A program made the translations under genes and the position numbers. A stretch of DNA of 62,600 bases from an uncultured Collinsella sp. (GTDB taxonomy: Bacteria > Actinomycetota > Coriobacteriia > Coriobacteriales > Coriobacteriaceae), in contig UQHS01000014.1 in the NCBI GenBank assembly GCA_900540845.1, positions 1-62,600 on the forward strand, in the 5' to 3' direction. Below are positions 19,689 to 28,173 of this stretch, one piece after another; position 1 is the stretch's first letter; each line of letters begins with the position of its first letter. Under the pieces are notes generated by a model, which saw only the letters and a program-made list of their open reading frames with translations, had not been told where the DNA came from and ran no database searches.

Positions 19689-21296
19689 ATGCGCGAACTT
19701 CTGAACAAGGGTGTAACCCGCCGCTCCTTCATCGGTCTTGCCGGTGGCGCCGCCGCCGTTGCTGGCCTCGGCCTTGCTGGCTGTGGCGGCGGCGACGATG
19801 CCCAGGGCTCTGCTCCCGCCGGTGGCACAAAGGGTGGCGGCGTGATCACCGCCGGCTCCGCCTATGCGCCCTCCAGCTACGATCCCTACAGCACGGGTTC
19901 CGCTCTGTGCCTTGGCACCAACTGGCATGTTCTCGAGGGTCTGTATGGCATCGACTACCACGATTACAGCACCTTCCCTGAGCTCGCTACTGGCGATCCC
20001 GAGCAGGTTGACGAGACCACGTATGAGATCACCATCCGTGATGGCGCCAAGTACTCTGATGGTACTGACGTCGTGGCTTCTGACGCTGTGACCGCCTTCG
20101 AGCGCGTTAAGGAGGGCGGCACCTACGGTTCCTTCATGAACCCGATCGCCTCCATCGAGGCCAAGGACGACAAGACCGTCGTCGTCAAGACGAACGTCCC
20201 CAACTTCGGCCTGCTCAAGGACCGTCTCGCCATCATTCGCCTTTGCCCTGCCTCCAAGAGCGTCGAGGACCTTGCCTCCACGCCCATCGGCTCCGGTCCG
20301 TGGATGTACGACGAGAAGTCCGATACCGAGGTCAACCTTGTTCCCAACCCCGAGTACAACGGTGAGCTCTCTCCCAAGGATGAGAAGATTACCGTTTCAG
20401 TCCTGACCGACGCCACGGCCCGTGTTACCTCTCAGCAGGAGGGCACCACGATGGTCATGGAGATGGTCACCGCTGACGCCGTGTCCCAGGTTGAGAACGC
20501 TGGCTGCCACGTCGACAACGTCCAGGGCTTCGGTACCCGCTTCATGATGTTCAACATCGCCAAGGCCCCGTGGGACAACGTCAAGGTCCGTCAGGCTGTC
20601 CTGTATGCACTGGATACCGAGAAGATGGTTTCCAACGCGTTTGACGGTCTTGCTGCTCCGGCAACCTGCTACTTGCCCGACTCCTTCACCAACTACCATG
20701 AGGCTTCCGTGGTGTACAAGACCGATGCCGACAAGGCCAAGGAGCTCATCAAGGAGTCTGGCATCACGCCCGGCGAGATCACCCTGCGCACGACCGACAA
20801 CGAGCAGGTTGTGAACATGGCGACTCAGGTCAAGGAGGACCTCGACGCCCTCGGCTTCACGGTGAGCATCCAGACCGACACCTCCGCTGCGACCTATGCC
20901 GCCATCGACGGCGGCGAGGCATATGACCTCCTGCTCGCCCCGGGCGATCCTTCCTGCTTCGGCGGCGACACCGACCTGCTGCTCAACTGGTGGTTCGGCG
21001 ACAACGTGTGGATGCAGACTCGCTGCCCGTGGAAGGAGTCGGCAGAGTGGCAGGAGCTCAATGGTCTCATGACCGAGGCTTTGGGCCAGGAGGGCGATGC
21101 CCAGCAGGAGACCTGGAACAAGTGCTTCGACATCGTCGCGGAGAACGCCGTTCTGTACCCGGTGGTTCATGTCAAGACCGTGACCGCCTCTTGGGACGAT
21201 CCGTCTGCTTGCCCGACCGGCAAGGCCATCGATGGCTTTAAGGGTATCGGCACCACCGGCATGTCCTTCCTCGGCTGCACTACGGTGTCTGCGTAA
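19689..21296 (+). CDS. Substrate-binding lipoprotein of a peptide/opine-type ABC importer, probable sialic-acid receptor
   Basis: A 535-residue extracytoplasmic solute-binding protein of the SBP_bac_5 family. The N-terminus carries a twin-arginine motif (TRRSFIG), a hydrophobic stretch and the lipobox LAGC, so it is probably a Tat-exported lipoprotein. The ATG at 19689 has GGAG at 19679-19682; in-frame codons from 19509 lie in the structured leader. It heads an operon with two permease domains, two ATPase domains and nanA-nanK-nanE, so sialic acid is the inferred ligand. Peptide-type sialate importers are known (Haemophilus ducreyi Sat, Bifidobacterium breve NanBCDF). Confidence 0.8.
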   Translation: MRELLNKGVTRRSFIGLAGGAAAVAGLGLAGCGGGDDAQGSAPAGGTKGGGVITAGSAYAPSSYDPYSTGSALCLGTNWHVLEGLYGIDYHDYSTFPELATGDPEQVDETTYEITIRDGAKYSDGTDVVASDAVTAFERVKEGGTYGSFMNPIASIEAKDDKTVVVKTNVPNFGLLKDRLAIIRLCPASKSVEDLASTPIGSGPWMYDEKSDTEVNLVPNPEYNGELSPKDEKITVSVLTDATARVTSQQEGTTMVMEMVTADAVSQVENAGCHVDNVQGFGTRFMMFNIAKAPWDNVKVRQAVLYALDTEKMVSNAFDGLAAPATCYLPDSFTNYHEASVVYKTDADKAKELIKESGITPGEITLRTTDNEQVVNMATQVKEDLDALGFTVSIQTDTSAATYAAIDGGEAYDLLLAPGDPSCFGGDTDLLLNWWFGDNVWMQTRCPWKESAEWQELNGLMTEALGQEGDAQQETWNKCFDIVAENAVLYPVVHVKTVTASWDDPSACPTGKAIDGFKGIGTTGMSFLGCTTVSA

Positions 21297-21361
21297 TCTG
21301 TCTGTTGGTCCCCAAAGACCGCATGCTTTGAGCTGTCCGATTTGAATTTTGGGCAATGATT

Positions 21362-21396
21362 GCAGGCCCGGGTGAAAGGGATTCACTCGGGTCTGC
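21362..21396 (+). terminator. Intercistronic hairpin after the binding-protein gene
   Basis: A 15-bp imperfect stem (21362-21376 with 21382-21396) with a 5-nt loop and a weak T-tract sits in the 141-nt gap before the permease gene. Such partial terminators usually let the binding protein be made in excess over the membrane parts. Confidence 0.6.
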
Positions 21397-21437
21397 TTCA
21401 TCAACGGACTATGAGGGGATTGGTAAAGGAGGAACTC

Positions 21438-22394
21438 GTGAATAACCTCTTGCGTCTCATTGGCAGGCGTCTTATCGCGTTGCCTATCATGGCGTTCGGC
21501 GTTACCTTGCTGGTGTTCGTGCTCATGTCGTTCTCAAAGGTCGACCCGGCATACACGGCGTTGGGCGACGGTGCCTCTCCGGAGGCGGTGGCTGCCTATC
21601 ACGAGCGCTATGGTCTCGACGATCCGCTGCCCGAGCGGTATTTCCGTTATATGGGCAACCTGTTCCAGGGCGATATGGGTACCTATGGTGCCGCTCGTAA
21701 CTCTGTGGCAGACCGTATCACTTCTGCGTTACCTGTTACCATGCAGCTGACGTTTTTGGGTCTTTTGATCGGAGCCGTCGCGTCGTTCATCTTGGGCGTT
21801 ATCGCGGCATTGTACCGCGACCGGTGGCCCGATCAGCTAATCCGCGTCATATCGATCGCGGGATTGGCGACCCCGTCGTTCTGGCTCGCGGTCTTGCTTA
21901 TTCTCGTGTTCTCTTCATATCTGCATGCGCTGCCCGCTTCAGGTCCGCTCCCTGGCTTCTTTAGCAACCCGACCGGATACCTTGGACGTATGATCATGCC
22001 GGCGATCGCGTTGGCCTTCCCTCTCACCGGTCAGATGACTCGTATCGTGCGTACTGCCATGGTGGAAGAGCTCGATAAGGATTACGTCAAGACGGCCCGT
22101 GGTGCGGGTATCCCCGAGAAAATCGTCATTGGCCGCAACGTACTGCGCAACGCCCTCATCACGCCCGTCACCACGCTGGGCCTGAAGATCGGTTATCTCA
22201 TGGGCGGCGCCGTCGTCATCGAGGTTATTTTCAACCTGCCCGGCATGGGCATGGCCATTTTGCAGGGTGTTCAGGGCAATGAGACCGCCTTGGTCCAGGG
22301 CGTCGTCATCGTAGTCGCGCTTGCCTTCATTATTATCAACATCGTGGTTGACATGCTGTATCTGCTTATCAACCCGCGCATCAGGACGGTGTAG
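21438..22394 (+). CDS. ABC transporter permease, DppB/OppB type (sialic-acid operon)
   Basis: A 318-residue integral membrane subunit with six predicted helices. The N-terminal FGVTLLVFVLMSF helix is typical of DppB-like proteins, and the cytoplasmic EAA-like loop reads KDYVKTARGAGIPEKIVIGRNVLRNAL. It starts at GTG 21438 behind AAAGGAGG; a longer in-frame ORF from 21360 runs through the upstream hairpin. It would pair with the permease half of the next gene to form the channel. Confidence 0.86.
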   Translation: MNNLLRLIGRRLIALPIMAFGVTLLVFVLMSFSKVDPAYTALGDGASPEAVAAYHERYGLDDPLPERYFRYMGNLFQGDMGTYGAARNSVADRITSALPVTMQLTFLGLLIGAVASFILGVIAALYRDRWPDQLIRVISIAGLATPSFWLAVLLILVFSSYLHALPASGPLPGFFSNPTGYLGRMIMPAIALAFPLTGQMTRIVRTAMVEELDKDYVKTARGAGIPEKIVIGRNVLRNALITPVTTLGLKIGYLMGGAVVIEVIFNLPGMGMAILQGVQGNETALVQGVVIVVALAFIIINIVVDMLYLLINPRIRTV

Positions 22395-22397
22395 GCC

Positions 22398-24452
22398 ATG
22401 GTCAAGATTCGCGAAGCACAGACCGAGAAGCTCGAGAAGGCAGCGTCTTCAGGTGCCCGTTTCTCCGGCCTATCCAACATGAGCACATCTTCAAAGATCG
22501 CCTTGGCGTTGCTGGTGGTCGTTGCCTTGCTTGCCGCACTTGCCTCCGTGGTGGCGCCTCATGGCCCGACCGAGATTTTCAATGCGCGCCAGGCACCTGG
22601 TGACGGATTTCTTTTTGGTACAGATGACAAGGGCCGTGACATCCTGAGCCGTATGCTGTACGGCGGGCGCTACTCGCTCGTTATCGGCTTTGGAGCGACG
22701 GGCTTGGCTTTGGTGCTCGGATCGATTGTCGGCGCCGTAGCCGCGGTTGCCCGCAAGGCGGTCTCCGAGGTCATCATGCGTATTCTGGACATCGTCATGT
22801 CCATCCCTGGCATCGCCCTCGCTGCCGTTTTGGTTTCCATCATGGGGCCGTCTGTTCCCTCCATCATCGTCGCCATCGGCCTCATGTACACGCCGCAGAT
22901 CGCTCGTATCGTCCGTGCGAACATCGTGTCTGAGTACGGTGAGGATTACGTGCGCGCCGCGATCGTCTCGGGCGCACGCGCACCGTGGATTCTGATGAAG
23001 CACGTGCTGCGCAATTGCATCGCGCCGATCATGGTCTTCACCGTCACCCTCGTGGCCGATGCCATCATCTTCGAGGCTTCTCTCACCTTCATCGGCGCCG
23101 GTATTCAGGAGCCGACCGCCACGTGGGGCAACATCCTCGCCGCTGCCCGCGGCGGCGTCCTCGCCGGTCGCTGGTGGCAGGCCCTGTTCCCGGGCATCGC
23201 CATCATGGTCACGTGTCTGGCGCTCAACATCTTGTCTGAGGGCCTGACCGACGCCATGGCCGCCAAGCCCGGCGCAATGGTCGCCAAGGACGATGAGGAC
23301 GTCGAGAGCCGTCGTGCGGACGACATCCTCGCCTCCGACCCCGTTCGCGCATATGCCGAGCAGGCAGAGAGCCTGAACCGTCGTCTTGCCGCCCTGCGTG
23401 ATGTCGAGCTCGCTCGAACCGATCGCCATGTGCCCGACCTGTCCGTCGCCCCGCTGCTCCAGGTCAAGAACTTGAGCATCCAGTTCGATACGCACGGCGA
23501 CGTCAAGGTCGTCGACAACGTCAGCTTCGATGTCCGCCCCGGTCAGTGCATGGCCCTTGTGGGCGAGTCCGGTTGCGGCAAATCCATCACCACGAAGGTG
23601 ATCATGAGCCTCACCGACACCAACGAGACCGTCACCGGCGAAGTGCTCTTTGGCGACACCGACCTGCTGAAGATCTCCAAGGAAGAGCACCGCAAGCTGC
23701 TCGGCCATGAGATCGCCATGGTCTACCAGGACGCCCTGTCCTCGCTCAACCCCTCCATGCTCATCTCCACCCAGATGAAGCAGCTCACCAGCCGCGGCGG
23801 CACGCGTTCCGCCGAGGAGCTGCTCGAGCTCGTGGGTCTCGACCCTAAGCGCACGCTTGAGAGCTACCCGCATGAGCTGTCCGGCGGCCAGCGCCAGCGC
23901 GTGCTCATTGCCATGGCGCTCACCCGCGACCCGAAGCTCATCATTTGCGACGAGCCCACCACCGCCCTGGACGTCACCGTCCAGAAACAGGTCATCAAGC
24001 TCCTGAACGACCTTCAGGCCAAGCTCGGCTTTGCAATGATTTTCGTTTCCCACGACCTCGCTCTCGTCGCTGAGGTCGCCAGCGAGATCACGGTCATGTA
24101 CGCCGGTCAGGTTATCGAGCAGGCTCCCACCAAGGAGCTCCTCACCAACCCGATCCACGAGTACACGCGCGGTCTGCTGGGCTCGGTGCTCTCCATCGAG
24201 GAGGGCGCCAAGGACGGCTCCCGCCTGCACCAGGTTCCCGGCTCTGTTCCGTCCCCGCAGGACTTCCCGCGTGGCGACCGCTTCGCCCCGCGCTCGAGCC
24301 ACCCCACGCTGGGCCTCGACGTCCATCCCGTTATCAAGGAGCTTCCGGGGAAGAATCACCGCTTCTCCGAGCTGCCCGATGCCTACCTCAAGGAGAACGG
24401 CCTCACGCCGTACCTCGAGCGCCTGGCTGCCACCGAGCAGGAGGTGATGTAG
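22398..24452 (+). CDS. Fused ABC permease (DppC type) and ATPase (DppD type), sialic-acid operon
   Basis: One 684-residue protein joins two usually separate subunits. Residues about 30-290 are a six-helix permease with the coupling loop EDYVRAAIVSGARAPWILMKHVLRN. After a linker of about 60 residues comes an ABC ATPase with GESGCGKSIT (near 389), LSGGQRQRVLIAMAL and IICDEPTTALD. The C-terminal OppD/F extension is present, but its usual iron-sulfur cysteines are gone: the segment reads FPRGDRFAPRSSHP where the Opp proteins of this window have Cys. Similar fusions occur in sialate transporters of Bifidobacterium and Haemophilus. Confidence 0.88.
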   Translation: MVKIREAQTEKLEKAASSGARFSGLSNMSTSSKIALALLVVVALLAALASVVAPHGPTEIFNARQAPGDGFLFGTDDKGRDILSRMLYGGRYSLVIGFGATGLALVLGSIVGAVAAVARKAVSEVIMRILDIVMSIPGIALAAVLVSIMGPSVPSIIVAIGLMYTPQIARIVRANIVSEYGEDYVRAAIVSGARAPWILMKHVLRNCIAPIMVFTVTLVADAIIFEASLTFIGAGIQEPTATWGNILAAARGGVLAGRWWQALFPGIAIMVTCLALNILSEGLTDAMAAKPGAMVAKDDEDVESRRADDILASDPVRAYAEQAESLNRRLAALRDVELARTDRHVPDLSVAPLLQVKNLSIQFDTHGDVKVVDNVSFDVRPGQCMALVGESGCGKSITTKVIMSLTDTNETVTGEVLFGDTDLLKISKEEHRKLLGHEIAMVYQDALSSLNPSMLISTQMKQLTSRGGTRSAEELLELVGLDPKRTLESYPHELSGGQRQRVLIAMALTRDPKLIICDEPTTALDVTVQKQVIKLLNDLQAKLGFAMIFVSHDLALVAEVASEITVMYAGQVIEQAPTKELLTNPIHEYTRGLLGSVLSIEEGAKDGSRLHQVPGSVPSPQDFPRGDRFAPRSSHPTLGLDVHPVIKELPGKNHRFSELPDAYLKENGLTPYLERLAATEQEVM

Positions 24453-25271
24453 ATGAGCGACGCCCAGAAGGAGCCGATCATCTTCCTCGACGACATTTCC
24501 GTCACGTTCAAGACGCGTACCGGCTCGCTGCTGCATCCCAACATGGTCCACGCCGTCAACCACGTGACCATCAAGCTCATGCCCGGCGAGACCATCGGCA
24601 TCGTGGGCGAGTCCGGCTGCGGCAAGTCGACGACTGCCAACGTCATGTGCGGCTTGCAGAGCCCTACGTCCGGCCATGTGTATTTCAAGGGTGAGGACGT
24701 GACCAAGCGTACCGCTGACCTGCGCCGCAAGATGGGTCGCGTCGTGTCTGTCGTGTTCCAGGATCCGGCAACCGCGCTCAACCCGCGCATGATCGTCCAC
24801 GACCAGCTGCTCGACCCACTGCTCGTCCATAAGGTGGGCAGCACCGCCGAGCAGGAGAAGCGCATCAAGGAGCTCGTCGAGCTCGTAGGCCTGCCCAAGA
24901 GCGCCTTGCGCGCCATGCCCGGCCAGCTGTCCGGCGGCCAGCGCCAGCGCGTCGCCATCGCGCGCGCCATGTCGCTCAAGCCCGATGCGATCATCGCCGA
25001 CGAGCCGACCTCCGCGCTCGACGTGTCGGTCCGCGCGCAGATCCTCAACTTGCTCACCGACCTCAAGAAGGACCTGGGCCTGTCGATGATGTTCATCTCT
25101 CACGACATCCAGACGGTCCGCTACATCTCCGACAAGATCGTCGTCATGAACCACGGTCAGATCATGGAGGAGGGCCCGGCCAAGCAGGTCTTCGAGAACC
25201 CCAAGGACCCGTACACCAAGATGCTGCTTGGGGCGGCGCCCTCGCTGCTCCACCCAAATCTGGGTAAATAG
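24453..25271 (+). CDS. ABC transporter ATPase, DppF/OppF type (sialic-acid operon)
   Basis: A 272-residue ATPase with GESGCGKSTT, LSGGQRQRVAIARAM and AIIADEPTSALDV. It follows the fusion gene without a single spacer base. It stops soon after the H-loop and lacks the full Cys-containing C-terminal extension found in OppF proteins. The two ATPase domains of the importer are thus this protein and the C-terminal half of the fusion. Confidence 0.88.
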   Translation: MSDAQKEPIIFLDDISVTFKTRTGSLLHPNMVHAVNHVTIKLMPGETIGIVGESGCGKSTTANVMCGLQSPTSGHVYFKGEDVTKRTADLRRKMGRVVSVVFQDPATALNPRMIVHDQLLDPLLVHKVGSTAEQEKRIKELVELVGLPKSALRAMPGQLSGGQRQRVAIARAMSLKPDAIIADEPTSALDVSVRAQILNLLTDLKKDLGLSMMFISHDIQTVRYISDKIVVMNHGQIMEEGPAKQVFENPKDPYTKMLLGAAPSLLHPNLGK

Positions 25272-25280
25272 CGTGAATGC

Positions 25281-25318
25281 GTGGGTGCGAGCTCGATCTG
25301 AACCGGGCGTGCACCCAC
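25281..25318 (+). other. Intercistronic hairpin before the esterase gene
   Basis: GTGGGTGC (25281-25288) pairs with GCACCCAC (25311-25318), with no T-run after it. It may be an RNA-processing or stability element separating transporter and enzyme cistrons. Confidence 0.45.
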
Positions 25319-25342
25319 GACGTCGTTCGAAGGGAGGGGAGG

Positions 25343-26317
25343 ATGTCTGAAGAGCTGGACATGGAAATGTTGCGCTCATATCTCGGCTGCGATCCGCGTC
25401 CCGATGACTTTGAGGTCTTTTGGGCGCTTCGCATGGACGAGGCGGAAGCGCAGGCTGTGTCTTTTTGGATAGAACGCGCGCCGCAGCTCGACGGCGCTTC
25501 ATTTGATGCCTTCGACTTGTGGTTCGTTGGAATGCGGGGCGCGCGATTGCATGCCAAGTACCTGCGTCCTCGAACAAGCGGGCCTGTGCCGCTGGTTCTG
25601 CAGTTCCATGGGTATCCCGGAGCATCGCGCAGCTGGTTTGAGCAGGCTTCATTCGTTGGCATGGGCATGGCGTTGATCGCTCTCGATTGCCCAGGACAAG
25701 GTGGTCCATCGCAGGATGTGGGGGGATTTGACGGCACGACGGTCGCCGGCCATCTGGTTGCCGGCGCTGATGGGCCGGCAGAAGATCTCTACTACGTGCG
25801 GCTTCATCAAGATATCCGGATCCTGTGCAATGTCGTGCGTCACCTTGATGGCATCGATTTGGATCGCGTGTACGTCAACGGCGCATCGCAGGGCGGAGCC
25901 ATAGGCTTGGCGACATGCGCGCTCAACTCAGACCTCGTTCGCCGCGCAGCGATATTGTATCCGTTCTTATCCGATATGCGCATGGTGTGGGAGCTTGGAC
26001 TGGATGTTGTTGCATACGACGGCATTGGTTATTTCTCACGTTGGTTCGCCTCGGCCGGGGAGCGCCTTGACGAGCTGTTTTCCAAGCTCGCATATTTCGA
26101 CACAAAGAACTTCGCGCCTCTTGTGAAGTGCCCTGTGCTATTTGGCACGGGAATGAGCGATACGGTGGTGCCGGTTCCCACGCAGTTCGCGGTGTACAAC
26201 AACCTGTCATGTCCGAAAGAGCATCACCTGTATGACGGTTTTGCTCATGAGGAGATTCAGGAGTTCGACGACCTCATTATCCCGTTCTTTTGCCAAGGGA
26301 GGTTCTCATCGTGCTGA
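25343..26317 (+). CDS. CE7-type acetylesterase (acetyl xylan esterase/cephalosporin C deacetylase family), candidate sialate O-acetylesterase
   Basis: An alpha/beta hydrolase of 324 residues, the usual CE7 length. The N-terminus LRSYLGCDPRPDDFEVFW, the oxyanion region FHGYPG (88-93), the nucleophile elbow NGASQGG (Ser182), the acid in GMSDTVVP (Asp273) and the base in GFAHEE (His302) are all present. CE7 enzymes remove acetyl groups from sugars. Inside a nan operon the natural inference is de-O-acetylation of sialic acid before the lyase acts, a job done elsewhere by unrelated NanS-type enzymes. The ATG at 25343 follows AGGGAGGGGA. No signal peptide is seen, so it acts in the cytosol. Confidence 0.78.
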   Translation: MSEELDMEMLRSYLGCDPRPDDFEVFWALRMDEAEAQAVSFWIERAPQLDGASFDAFDLWFVGMRGARLHAKYLRPRTSGPVPLVLQFHGYPGASRSWFEQASFVGMGMALIALDCPGQGGPSQDVGGFDGTTVAGHLVAGADGPAEDLYYVRLHQDIRILCNVVRHLDGIDLDRVYVNGASQGGAIGLATCALNSDLVRRAAILYPFLSDMRMVWELGLDVVAYDGIGYFSRWFASAGERLDELFSKLAYFDTKNFAPLVKCPVLFGTGMSDTVVPVPTQFAVYNNLSCPKEHHLYDGFAHEEIQEFDDLIIPFFCQGRFSSC

Positions 26318-27183
26318 CGACCTCGAACCTCGATTCGCTCATCGCGCCCGGCGCGCTTGTTATGGCCGGAACGGTTTCGTCGCGGGTCGTGCGCATGCAA
26401 ACGCTGCCTGGTCGAGATCTTTTCAAGTCTGCGAGCGGCGCCGTCGAGTCCGCGTTGCCCACGGGCGATGTCGGAATTGAATCAATTGAGATGTGCCCGG
26501 TAGAGCTAGGCAGCTCGTGTGCTTCGTATTCCGAGATCTCACTCAAGACAAGCCAAGGGATAGTGGTCCGGGCGCGATTCGTGGCCCCTTCGGGTGCCAT
26601 GTGCACGGGCTCTTCTGGTTGTCCTCTCGTGTTGATGTTCAACGATGCGGGCCGTCCTGTCCGTGGTTGGCACCATATGACGAGGTTTGTTGCCGCGGGT
26701 TGCGCGGTGCTCGCGCTTGACGGCAAGGTTTATGCTGTCGATGAGGCGGTGCAGGGTCTTGCCGACCTGTCAAACCATGCCCTTCTGTTAGCGAAGGCCG
26801 TCCCGATGATTTCCGGTATAGACCTCACGTGCGTGTATGCTTGGGGAGAGGGCCTCGGCGGTGCACTTGCCCTGTTTGTCGCCGCGTGTTTGCCGGCGTC
26901 CATACGGCGCTGTGCCGTGTGCGGGCCGTTTCCCCTTGAGACCGAGGTGCCCTTGCTCGGATCGTCGTTGCTCGATGCCGCTCCGCGCATTACCGCGGAG
27001 TTGCTTATCGGCTCCGGTTTACGCGATTCGCTCGCCTTATCCGAGTCATGTGCCGAGATTGCCCATCGAAGCGCGGGGAGCGCGGAGCTGGTCGTGTATC
27101 CCGAGCACGCTCATGAGCGCATCAATGATTTTGAGGACAGAGTCCTCGGCTTCTTCGTCCAAGACGTGTGTGCCTGCAGTTGA
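26311..27183 (+). CDS. CE7-like alpha/beta-hydrolase paralogue lacking the nucleophile (pseudoenzyme)
   Basis: A 290-residue relative of the preceding esterase. It overlaps it by 7 nt, starting at GTG 26311 behind GGGAGG. Equivalent segments align along the chain: LVLMF for LVLQF, WGEGLGG for NGASQGG, GLRDS for GMSDT, PEHAHERINDFED for DGFAHEEIQEFDD. The nucleophile Ser is replaced by Gly181 and the oxyanion-loop HGYPG by NDAGR, whereas Asp239 and His268 remain. The frame is intact and the coupling preserved, which argues against simple decay. It could form a complex with or regulate the active esterase, or bind substrate; none of this is shown. Confidence 0.72.
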   Translation: MLTTSNLDSLIAPGALVMAGTVSSRVVRMQTLPGRDLFKSASGAVESALPTGDVGIESIEMCPVELGSSCASYSEISLKTSQGIVVRARFVAPSGAMCTGSSGCPLVLMFNDAGRPVRGWHHMTRFVAAGCAVLALDGKVYAVDEAVQGLADLSNHALLLAKAVPMISGIDLTCVYAWGEGLGGALALFVAACLPASIRRCAVCGPFPLETEVPLLGSSLLDAAPRITAELLIGSGLRDSLALSESCAEIAHRSAGSAELVVYPEHAHERINDFEDRVLGFFVQDVCACS

Positions 27184-27240
27184 GATGTATAGATATGCCC
27201 GACGATTATGCCGGGTGCGAACAGCAAAGGAGTCATTCTC

Positions 27241-28161
27241 ATGGCAAACAAGATCTATCGTGGCGTCATCCCGCCGGTCGTCGTTCCCGACACCGAAGAC
27301 CGCGAGCTTGACGTCGCATCGTTTGAGCGCAACATCAACCGCATGATCGAGGCGGGCGTCGACGGCCTGTTTTTCCTCGGTTCCTCCGGCGAAGTCGTCT
27401 TCTCCACCGACGAGCGCCGTGACGAAGTCGTGCGCGAAGCCGTCCGCATCGTCGACCACCGCGTGCCCGTGTTCGTGGGCATCATCGACACCGAGACCGA
27501 ACGCGTGCTCGAGCACGGTCGCCGCGCCCAGGAGCTCGGCGCCGACGTCCTCGTGGCCACGTGTCCGTTCTACGCCCTGGGTGGCATGGCCGAGATCGAG
27601 CAGCACTTCCGCATCCTGCACGAGGAGCTCGACCTGCCGATCTTCGCTTACGACATCCCCGTGTGCGTGCACACCAAGCTGCCCTGGAAGCTTTTGGCCA
27701 AGCTTGGCGCCGAGGGCGTGCTCGCCGGCGTGAAGGACTCCTCCGGTGACGACATCTCCTTCCGTTACCTGTGCCAGGAGAACGAGAAGCTCGGTCACCC
27801 GATGAGCCTGCTCACCGGCCATGAGATCGTTGTCGACGGCGCGTATCTGTCTGGCGCCGACGGCTCCGTTCCCGGCCTGGGCAACGTCGACCCCGATGGC
27901 TACGTGCGCATGTGGAAGGCCGCCGAGGCCGGCGACTGGGCGACGGTCAAGCTCGAGCAGGACAAGCTTAACGAGCTCTCCCACATCTTCGACTGCACCG
28001 ACGGTGTGCAGGGCTACGGCGCCGGCGTCGGCGCGTTCAAGACGGCCCTCATGCTCATGGGCGTCTTCGAGTCCAATCAGATGCTCCGCCCCGTCAAGGC
28101 TCTCTCCGGCGCCAACGTCGAGGCGATCCGCGGCGTGCTCACCGAGTGCGGCCTGCTCTAA
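27241..28161 (+). CDS. nanA: N-acetylneuraminate lyase (DHDPS/NAL family)
   Basis: A class I aldolase of 306 residues, expected to split N-acetylneuraminate into N-acetylmannosamine and pyruvate. The family marks are GSSGE (substrate carboxylate), the Tyr in FAYDIPV and the Schiff-base Lys in GVKDSSGD. The DHDPS/NAL family has other aldolases, so the substrate is assigned from the adjacent nanK and nanE genes. The ATG at 27241 has AAAGGAG upstream. Asp replaces the Asn seen in the YNIP motif of many lyases. Confidence 0.8.
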   Translation: MANKIYRGVIPPVVVPDTEDRELDVASFERNINRMIEAGVDGLFFLGSSGEVVFSTDERRDEVVREAVRIVDHRVPVFVGIIDTETERVLEHGRRAQELGADVLVATCPFYALGGMAEIEQHFRILHEELDLPIFAYDIPVCVHTKLPWKLLAKLGAEGVLAGVKDSSGDDISFRYLCQENEKLGHPMSLLTGHEIVVDGAYLSGADGSVPGLGNVDPDGYVRMWKAAEAGDWATVKLEQDKLNELSHIFDCTDGVQGYGAGVGAFKTALMLMGVFESNQMLRPVKALSGANVEAIRGVLTECGLL

Positions 28162-28173
28162 TCGGAGGTAGAC

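Noticed and set aside
22491..25709. Minus-strand open frame of 1072 codons across the transporter genes
   Set aside because: It opposes three unmistakable ABC transporter genes; composition is that of a reverse-frame shadow.
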